Shown here: in pieces, positions 5,504-10,462 of the stretch | How positions within the stretch are numbered: position 1 is the stretch's first letter | Layout of the letters: every line of letters starts with the position of its first letter | Source of the DNA: Acidimicrobiia bacterium | GTDB taxonomy: Bacteria > Actinomycetota > Acidimicrobiia > Acidimicrobiales > AC-14 | Assembly: GCA_019244985.1 (NCBI GenBank) | Contig: JAFASB010000051.1 | Location: 1 to 10,462 of the forward strand | Direction of reading: 5' to 3' | Length of the DNA stretch: 10,462 nt | Notes under the pieces: generated by a model | The model's database searches: none | Seen by the model: the letters and a program-made list of their open reading frames with translations, nothing else | What the model was told of the DNA's origin: nothing | Program-made: the position numbers and the translations under genes

Positions 5504-6998
5504 CCGCCGCCATCTGGCCGCCGCTGACCCAGTCCGTGCCGCCGTGTGTGTGGCCGGCCTCGAGCGACGGCGGAAGGATGTCGATGCGTGCGGGGGTGAA
5601 GAACTGGATAGCCGTGGGCGTCTGCCGCCGGACACCGCGTGCCGCCAGCCATCCCTCGAGGCCGGAGGCACTCGGAATCGCCCCACGGGCGCGGGTCGCG
5701 ACCTGGGTCAGGTACACGCCGACCGAGGACTCCGAGGGGTCGAACGGAAGCCCGATGGAGAGCTGCACGCGGCCGGGGCTCGCGCTCACCGAGGAGCTCA
5801 ACAGCCACGGCGCGAGGAACGCGCCACGGATCGGCGGAGCGGACGCGGCCGCGATGGCGTCGAGGGCGGCTCGGGCGTCAGACCAGCTCGACGTGATGAC
5901 CGCGGCGTCGCCCCAGGAGTGAACCTCGGACGCGGCGTCTACGACATCGACGGCGATGCCTTGGACGCGAGCCGTTCGCACGAACGTCTCGGTCATGGCC
6001 CGGGACCGCGGCGAGTCGTCCGTCACCACAACCGCTGACGACACCGTCTTGTCGCCGAGGAAGCGGGCAAACGCCGCCCCGAACTGAGGCGCGTCGGAGT
6101 CGTTCGTCGAACAACTCATGCGATGGGGATCCCCACCGCCCAGCACGACGCCCACCGTGTGGCTCGCGCACTCGTCTGCGTCGCGTCCCGAAAGCGTGAA
6201 CGTCCGTGCACCGGACCGCACGACGGTTCGACCGCCGGAGGCAGTGACGCGCACGGTCGGACCGGCCGCGGCAGCTGCCGGGAGCGCGGTCAGGATGGCG
6301 GCGGCGGCTACTGCCGTCGCCAGGAGACCCGCTTCACCGCCGATCAGACGGCGGGAAGGCGCGTCGCCTCGCGCCCGCATGCGCCTGCGTGCGACGGCCG
6401 CGACGCCGATGGCGGCAACGACGAGGGCGATCTTCAGGCCCAACACGTGCTCGTAGTCGCCGGCGAGCGGCCGGCCGCCGGTGTGGACTCGCACGTTCCA
6501 GATGCCGGTCGCGACGAGGACGACGACAGCGGCGAGGCCGACGGGACCGAATCGCCGGGCCACGGCTCGCCGCTGATCGCGGCGGATCACGAGCTCGACG
6601 ACGCCGCCGAGCCATACCGCGGCGGCGGTCAAGTGCAGCAGGATGAGGCTGAACCCGAGCGCGCCCAACCCCCGGCCGTCGCGGAGGAACGCGATGCCCA
6701 CGATCAATGCGACACCGAGCGCCGTGTCCCAAAGCTTTGCGCCCGAGGTCCACGCAGAGACGAAGAGCAGGCCGGCCAGCGGGAGCGTCGCCCACAAGAG
6801 CGCGGCGCCGAGCGCTGACCGTCCGAGAACATCGGGCCACGACACCGGCCCGCTCGCCCCATGCAACGGGTGCGCGGCGGCGGGCGCGGCCGTCAGAAAA
6901 ACGACCGCGCCCGCCGTTGCTGCGAAGAGCGCAGCGCGCCTGGTGCTAATGGAGACTGTCGTCCGGGACGACGAACAGCTCGGAGTGCGGCTTGGCAT
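5475..6998 (-). CDS. Exported CopD-like membrane protein fused to a periplasmic-binding-like domain
   Basis: The 507-residue product starts with a Tat-like signal: STRRAALFAA at 18-27, a hydrophobic run, and a likely cut after APAAA, leaving HPLHG at the mature N-terminus. About five to six membrane helices follow (roughly 61-81, 92-105, 113-138, 152-169, 185-203, 223-245). LLHLTAAAVWLGG and LGLKIALVV match CopD (PF05425), a copper-uptake or export family. The remaining 260 residues are soluble; FGAAFARFLGDKTVSSAVVVTDDS and the following segments look like a branched-chain-amino-acid type periplasmic-binding fold (tentative). HTHGG at 483-487 could bind metal. The ATG at 6998 is preceded by AGGGA and overlaps the SBP56-like gene by 53 bases; no other usual start occurs before the signal. 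The overlap suggests coupled expression, and copper supply to the neighbour is inferred. Confidence 0.75.
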   Translation of the reverse strand: MPSRTPSCSSSRTTVSISTRRAALFAATAGAVVFLTAAPAAAHPLHGASGPVSWPDVLGRSALGAALLWATLPLAGLLFVSAWTSGAKLWDTALGVALIVGIAFLRDGRGLGALGFSLILLHLTAAAVWLGGVVELVIRRDQRRAVARRFGPVGLAAVVVLVATGIWNVRVHTGGRPLAGDYEHVLGLKIALVVAAIGVAAVARRRMRARGDAPSRRLIGGEAGLLATAVAAAAILTALPAAAAAGPTVRVTASGGRTVVRSGARTFTLSGRDADECASHTVGVVLGGGDPHRMSCSTNDSDAPQFGAAFARFLGDKTVSSAVVVTDDSPRSRAMTETFVRTARVQGIAVDVVDAASEVHSWGDAAVITSSWSDARAALDAIAAASAPPIRGAFLAPWLLSSSVSASPGRVQLSIGLPFDPSESSVGVYLTQVATRARGAIPSASGLEGWLAARGVRRQTPTAIQFFTPARIDILPPSLEAGHTHGGTDWVSGGQMAAVSGLVRLDG

Positions 6999-8832
6999 CG
7001 CCGTCCCTGCCGTGCGGCCAGTCCGTGCGATTGAAGTCGACGCAGGGTGTCCCTTCGTTCTCGTCACGGAACGACGTGTCGAGGCTGAGGGTGCCCTTCG
7101 GCGAGACGTTGACCATGCACACCTGGTGGTTGCCGTCGACGCCCGTGCGGGCGACGAAGTAGTCCGACACGGCGAGCCGGGTCGGTGTGGTGGTCTCCGT
7201 GTACCCGCCGGCCGGATCCTTGGTGAAGTTGTCCAGGGCGCCCCAGTGCGGGCCACCGCTCGTCCCGTCCGGCAGGTTCTGAACGCTGACGACCGGCGGG
7301 CAGTCGCCCGCAAGGTTGTCGCCCCAGACCTGGGAGATGTTCGTGATGGCGCACTGGGTCGACGTTCCCGAGGCCAGGAGCTTGGAGATGTCGAGCACGT
7401 ACACCATCTTGGGAACGCCCGGATCGGCGGTGCTGAGTGACCCGGGGTTGCGGCCGATGACCGCGTGGTACAGGAAGTGATCGGTCGGGTCGGTCTGGAG
7501 CCAGCCACCGCCGTCGCACCCAGCGCCTTCTATGGGCTTGAAGTTGGGGTCGGCAGCCTTCGACGCTTCGGTGTCGTCGAAGACCTCACGCCACACCGGC
7601 TTCTGCGCCGTCATGTCGGGCGTGTAGTAGATGACCCCGCCGCACATCGACTCGGCGAACGCACCCTTGTGTTGGGGCAGGTTCGTGACTGTGGCTTCCA
7701 TCATTCCCCGAGGCTCCTCATGGCCCGGGTTTCGCTCGACACGCGGACCGTCAGGCATGACCGATACCGACTTCAGCTTCGGCCGGTTCTCGTCGGTGAT
7801 GTCGAACGTGCGCACTGTGTCACGGAAGAGCTTGGCGTCCTCCGGCTTCACGGGGTCGAGCACGATGTTCCTCGGCTCCGCGTAGTCGCTCGCGATGAGC
7901 GTGTGCAGATCCGGTCGGGCTTGGATCCCATGCGGGTTGGCGCAGGTGTTGACGACGAGCGCCGGGTAGTTGGGGCAGTTGGTGGGATCCTCGGATGCCG
8001 CCGTTGCGGCGGGCATCTCCGACAGCGTCTTGCCATCGGGGCCGATGTGGACGATCTCGCCCGGCGACCCACCGAAGCCGTTGCCGACCCGCACCGAGCC
8101 GTCGCTGTACGTGCAGGGCCCCGGAGCGTCAGGACCGCCCATGTAGGTGCCGTAGGCGGTGTGGTCGGGCAGAGTCCAATAGGCGTCGGGGATCGACCCA
8201 CACGGCGTATCGAGGGGTCCGTTCACGCCGGAGATGGTCAGCGCCGGGAGCTTGGAGACGTCGAACACGTACGTCGTGTCCGAGTACAGACCGCCCGCGT
8301 AGATCTTGTCGCCCTTGTGATACAGGTACTGCATGTGGTGGGGCTCGTTCTCGACGAGCGGCCCGACCGTCGCCGTGTTCACGACCTTGCCGTAGTCGGC
8401 GTTAGCGGTGCCGTCCGCGAGGGTCTTCGTGGCGTCGATGACGGCCAGGAAGTCGGGCGCCGGCGGGTCGTCGACGGCATCCTCGTTGAGAAGCTTGACG
8501 GGGCTCACCGCCAGCGGTGTGTGCTGGATGTCAGCGCCCGTCGTGTCGGCAACGTTCTTGTCACCCGCCCAGACGAGAAGGTACTCGTGACCGTTGCCGT
8601 TTCCCGGCGTGGCGGCCTGGGCGGCGGAGGCCGCCCCCTTGGTCTTGAGCTGCACCAGATGGTTCGTCACCGTGTAGGTGCGCCCGTCTTTCCCCTGGAA
8701 GGCCGAGCGCACGACATTCACGCTCGCCTTCGCGTTGTCCTGCCGCGTCGCCACCATTCCGGCAACGAGCAGCGGTATGACTACGGCAGCAGCAATCGTT
8801 CTCCGCCGCCGCCCCAGGGCCCACCCTCGCAT
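6946..8832 (-). CDS. Exported SBP56/methanethiol-oxidase-like protein
   Basis: This 628-residue protein belongs to the selenium-binding protein (SBP56) family, whose bacterial members include the copper-dependent methanethiol oxidase MtoX, which yields formaldehyde, sulfide and peroxide. Family stretches seen are HEYLLVWAGD near 82, GPLVENEPHHMQYLYHKGD near 158, GGLYSDTTYVFD, CANPHGIQARPD near 297, CGGVIYY near 397, and the C-terminal DWPHGRDGDAKPHSELF near 605. The N-terminus (MRGWALGRRRRTIAAAVVIPLLVAGM) is an export signal with an arginine cluster, so the protein acts outside the membrane, as for MtoX. It is longer than the roughly 430-470 residues common in the family. The ATG at 8832 has a purine-rich ribosome site; an in-frame TTG/ATG at 8892 would run through the promoter. 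Whether methanethiol is the true substrate is not shown. Confidence 0.85.
   Translation of the reverse strand: MRGWALGRRRRTIAAAVVIPLLVAGMVATRQDNAKASVNVVRSAFQGKDGRTYTVTNHLVQLKTKGAASAAQAATPGNGNGHEYLLVWAGDKNVADTTGADIQHTPLAVSPVKLLNEDAVDDPPAPDFLAVIDATKTLADGTANADYGKVVNTATVGPLVENEPHHMQYLYHKGDKIYAGGLYSDTTYVFDVSKLPALTISGVNGPLDTPCGSIPDAYWTLPDHTAYGTYMGGPDAPGPCTYSDGSVRVGNGFGGSPGEIVHIGPDGKTLSEMPAATAASEDPTNCPNYPALVVNTCANPHGIQARPDLHTLIASDYAEPRNIVLDPVKPEDAKLFRDTVRTFDITDENRPKLKSVSVMPDGPRVERNPGHEEPRGMMEATVTNLPQHKGAFAESMCGGVIYYTPDMTAQKPVWREVFDDTEASKAADPNFKPIEGAGCDGGGWLQTDPTDHFLYHAVIGRNPGSLSTADPGVPKMVYVLDISKLLASGTSTQCAITNISQVWGDNLAGDCPPVVSVQNLPDGTSGGPHWGALDNFTKDPAGGYTETTTPTRLAVSDYFVARTGVDGNHQVCMVNVSPKGTLSLDTSFRDENEGTPCVDFNRTDWPHGRDGDAKPHSELFVVPDDSLH
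7004..7008 (-). promoter_or_regulatory. Ribosome binding site for the CopD-like gene (AGGGA)
   Basis: On the minus strand AGGGA stands five bases before the ATG at 6998, inside the end of the SBP56-like gene. It supports the ATG as the true start of the overlapping CopD-like gene. Confidence 0.5.
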
Positions 8833-8834
8833 AT

Positions 8835-8844
8835 CCTCACCTTT
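8835..8844 (-). promoter_or_regulatory. Ribosome binding site for the SBP56-like gene (AAAGGTGAGG)
   Basis: On the minus strand AAAGGTGAGG lies immediately upstream of the ATG at 8832, with AAAGG at a normal distance. It decides that start against the in-frame codon at 8892. Confidence 0.65.
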
Positions 8845-8857
8845 CCGATCTGATTGG

Positions 8858-8875
8858 CTTTGTCTACCGACAAAG
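8858..8875. repeat. Perfect inverted repeat CTTTGTC-TACC-GACAAAG
   Basis: Seven-base arms (8858-8864 and 8869-8875) are exact reverse complements around a four-base spacer. It lies 26 bases before the SBP56-like ATG and 20 bases before the divergent GTG. Its position suggests an operator rather than a terminator, as no T-run follows on either strand. Confidence 0.6.
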
Positions 8876-8882
8876 TAGAGAT
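8863..8882 (-). promoter_or_regulatory. Second copy of the shared motif ATCTCTACTT-N6-TAGA
   Basis: Read on the minus strand, this site matches the one at 1990-2009 at 14 fixed positions with the same spacing. In both cases it points toward a sulfur-related gene (SBP56-like here, DsrE there) and ends 24 to 31 bases before that gene's start. The core CTCTA-N9-TAGA dyad has the same spacer as the first copy. It overlaps the perfect inverted repeat at 8858-8875. Confidence 0.5.
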
Positions 8883-8895
8883 TAGGGTGCATCTT

Positions 8896-9869
8896 GTGAG
8901 GTTCGTCCGTTTGCTGTCAAGCCGGAGGCTGCGGTTTCTTGCTGTGACAATCGCCGCCTTGGTGGTCTGCGACGCGGCCGCCGCCTACCAGGTCGGTGTG
9001 CGCGCCAAGCGGCCCCCCTCCTTCCGTAGGGGTGGTCGTTTCGTCGAGGCGTCCGGTGTGGGACCGCAGGCCCCGTCTTCCGCTCCCGTCGATAGCACGA
9101 CGACGACGACGAACGTCGCGCTCACGGCGGCGCCGGGCTCCTCCCCCACGACGCGAACGTCGACGACCACGAGCGGTGTGCGTGCGCCGGCGAGCCCGAC
9201 GACCCCGGCCGCGGGCGCAGCGCCCAAGGCTCTCTCCGGCCCGCTTCCCGCCCTGGGGACCTACACCTGGAACGTGACGGGTACCGAGGCCGCGTCCGGG
9301 TTCGGGAGTCGCGACTTTCCGAACACAATGACGATGCGGGTCCACCGCGACGACCCCAGTCTGCGCCCGAAGAGGTCGTCCTCGATTCGACGTACTCGTC
9401 GAACCACAACGAACGCGAGATCATCGGCGTCGAGAACGACGGCATCTACTTCGACTTCGAAGCGGGCCAGGTGCGATTCGGACCGTCGGCCCAGACCAAC
9501 CAGGGCGACTACCGGCCGCCCATGCTGCAGGTTCCATTCCCGCTCTCAGGCGGCGTCGTACGAAGTGGCACGACACAGGTGATCGCGAGCGACGGCAGCA
9601 CCGAGCGAACCGAGAGCTGGACGGTCACGGTCGTCGGCCAGGAGACCATTCAGATCGCCGGCGCACCGGTCGCGACGTGGAAGATCACCGTCGACCGCCA
9701 CGGATCGGGCGGCAACCAGAAGGTCGACCGCTCGCGGACCCTCTGGTACGACCCGAGCCACAAGCTGTGGGTCAAGTACACGGAGAAGATGCACGGCCAG
9801 CAGAACTACGGCATCACTTTCACCTACGACGAGAACCTCACCGCGACGCTCGCGTCGTTCTCCCCCTGA
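8896..9869 (+). pseudogene. Membrane-anchored Thr/Pro-rich protein of unknown function, interrupted by a one-base frameshift
   Basis: I do not recognise this family. From the GTG at 8896 (AGGG at 8884-8887) there is an N-terminal membrane anchor or signal (LRFLAVTIAALVVCDAAAA), then a linker of about 80 residues rich in Thr, Ser, Pro and Ala, including five consecutive Thr from an ACG repeat. A beta-rich domain begins at LPALGTYTWNVTGTEAASGFG. At the CCCC run 9354-9357 the frame breaks: the upstream frame continues to 9582 as Arg/Ser-rich nonsense, while the frame one base back carries a sensible continuation (APEEVVLDSTYSSN, then IYFDFEAGQVRFGP) to TGA 9867-9869. Adding one C would join them as DDPQSAPEEVV. 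Repaired, the protein would have about 324 residues and lie outside the membrane. It may be a sequencing error rather than a true pseudogene. Confidence 0.65.
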
Positions 9870-9876
9870 CCGACCG

Positions 9877-10462
9877 CTACGCCGCGGGGCGTGCCAGTGC
9901 GGCGCCGACTTGGTCGGCCAACGCGACCGCGCTCATGCGGCGCTCCTTCGAGACGCCGACGCCCGGCGTCGGGATCAGCACGAACCGACCGACGGTGCGG
10001 CCAGCCGCCACGACGGGAAGTTCCACACCTTCCCGCGGGAGTTCGAACTCGCCATTGGCGTACCGGTGCTCCCGGCTCTCGATGACGCCGCTGCGCTCCA
10101 GTCTCAGCAGGCCGGCTTCGAACGGAGGGCGTTCGAACCACGCGTTTTGGAGCTCGAGTGTCTCGATGAGCTCGGCGGTGACGGCCAGCAGGAGGTCCTC
10201 GACGCCCTCGCCCCCCGCAGCCATTCCGGCAATGCGGTGCATCCGCTGAAGCTGGAGACGCTGGTCGTCGCGCTGGGCGTGGACCCGTTGGGCCCTGATG
10301 GCGATCTCGCCGATCGCCAGGCCGACAGCAAGGAGCAGTACCGTCGTCAGCACGTCGTTGCCATCGCTGATCTTCAACGAGTTGTAGGGCTTGGTCTGGA
10401 AGAAGTCGAAGGCGATCGCCGCCACGAACGCCGATATGGCAGCCGATCCCCGGCCGCCGGTC
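9877..10462 (-). CDS. DUF4118-GAF membrane sensor protein (N-terminus outside window)
   Basis: The frame is open to the window end, so the start lies beyond 10462; a GTG at 10425 is only an internal codon. The visible 194 residues begin with the end of a KdpD-like DUF4118 membrane domain: AFVAAIAFDFFQTKPYNSL, then a helix VLTTVLLLAVGLAIGEIAI. A charged coiled-coil-like helix follows (RAQRVHAQRDDQRLQLQRM), leading to a GAF-like domain (VEDLLLAVTAELIETLELQNAWFE to the end, closing with SAVALADQVGAALARP). The protein stops there, with no histidine-kinase H-box or ATPase domain in the window. A DUF4118-GAF protein without kinase is plausible as a sensor or adaptor that works with a separate partner; the ligand is unknown. 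Its end lies seven bases from the end of the convergent gene. Confidence 0.78.
   Translation of the reverse strand, partial: TGGRGSAAISAFVAAIAFDFFQTKPYNSLKISDGNDVLTTVLLLAVGLAIGEIAIRAQRVHAQRDDQRLQLQRMHRIAGMAAGGEGVEDLLLAVTAELIETLELQNAWFERPPFEAGLLRLERSGVIESREHRYANGEFELPREGVELPVVAAGRTVGRFVLIPTPGVGVSKERRMSAVALADQVGAALARPAA

Larger units (their letters stand above)
8833..8895. promoter_or_regulatory. Divergent promoter region between the SBP56-like gene and the Thr-rich anchored protein
   Basis: The 63-base gap holds the SBP56-like ribosome site, a perfect inverted repeat (8858-8875), and the motif shared with the DsrE/cysteine-dioxygenase region (8863-8882). AT content rises in the part near 8850-8885. 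No convincing -35/-10 pair could be assigned on either strand. Confidence 0.6.

Noticed and set aside
6999..7508. N-terminal extension of the CopD-like protein to 7508
   Set aside because: This part is an out-of-frame shadow of the SBP56-like gene. The ATG at 6998 has a ribosome site and precedes a proper signal peptide.
7465..8853. 462-residue open frame antisense to the SBP56-like gene
   Set aside because: Its composition is Arg/Val/Gly-rich with no recognisable motif, as expected for a shadow frame in high-GC DNA, while the opposite strand has clear family motifs.
8858..8875. Inverted repeat as a transcription terminator
   Set aside because: It lies between divergent starts, with no T-run after either arm, so an operator is the better reading.
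9097..9111. ACG tandem repeat as a microsatellite
   Set aside because: It encodes a run of five Thr within a Thr/Ser/Pro-rich linker, common in anchored actinobacterial proteins, and is too short to call a separate repeat.
9351..9372. Programmed ribosomal frameshift in the Thr-rich protein
   Set aside because: No classical slippery heptamer or clear downstream stem is visible. A single missing C at the CCCC run is the simpler explanation.

Overview
The window is high-GC, densely packed bacterial DNA. The use of GTG starts, genes with almost no leader, and Thr/Ser/Pro-rich linkers in an anchored protein suggest an actinobacterium, possibly an Acidimicrobiia-like lineage; this is inference, since no rRNA or marker gene is present. 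There are no tRNAs, CRISPR arrays or mobile elements, and no gene-free stretch longer than about 65 bases. Ten complete or broken genes and two genes cut by the window edges account for nearly all of it.

Layout. (1) 1-1189, plus strand: the C-terminal part of a YceI-family lipocalin-like protein, then a PhyH-type iron/2-oxoglutarate oxygenase. (2) 1186-1970, minus strand: a cysteine-dioxygenase-like cupin followed by a single-domain rhodanese with GTGA start/stop overlap. (3) 1971-2032: an AT-rich divergent promoter region with a dyad. (4) 2033-5503, plus strand: DsrE-like, TusA, a FAD/NAD(P)-binding protein and a metallo-beta-lactamase/pseudo-rhodanese/rhodanese protein with the domain order of CstB persulfide dioxygenase. 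(5) 5475-8832, minus strand: an exported SBP56/methanethiol-oxidase-like protein, then an overlapping gene that joins a CopD-like membrane domain to a periplasmic-binding-like domain. (6) 8896-9869, plus strand: an anchored Thr-rich protein interrupted by a one-base frameshift. (7) 9877-10462, minus strand: a DUF4118-GAF protein cut by the window end.

How the genes may work together. Regions 2 to 5 form a sulfur block. Cysteine dioxygenase would oxidise cysteine to the sulfinate. DsrE, TusA and rhodanese would pass persulfide sulfur between proteins, and the CstB-like enzyme would oxidise persulfide. The SBP56-like enzyme could oxidise methanethiol, releasing sulfide and peroxide, with the CopD fusion as a candidate copper supplier. 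The set resembles the staphylococcal cst operon with CstA split into separate proteins and an unassigned flavoprotein where a sulfide:quinone oxidoreductase might be expected. The two divergent promoter regions flanking this block share the motif ATCTCTACTT-N6-TAGA, inside a TCTA-N9-TAGA dyad, which suggests a common regulator not encoded in the window.
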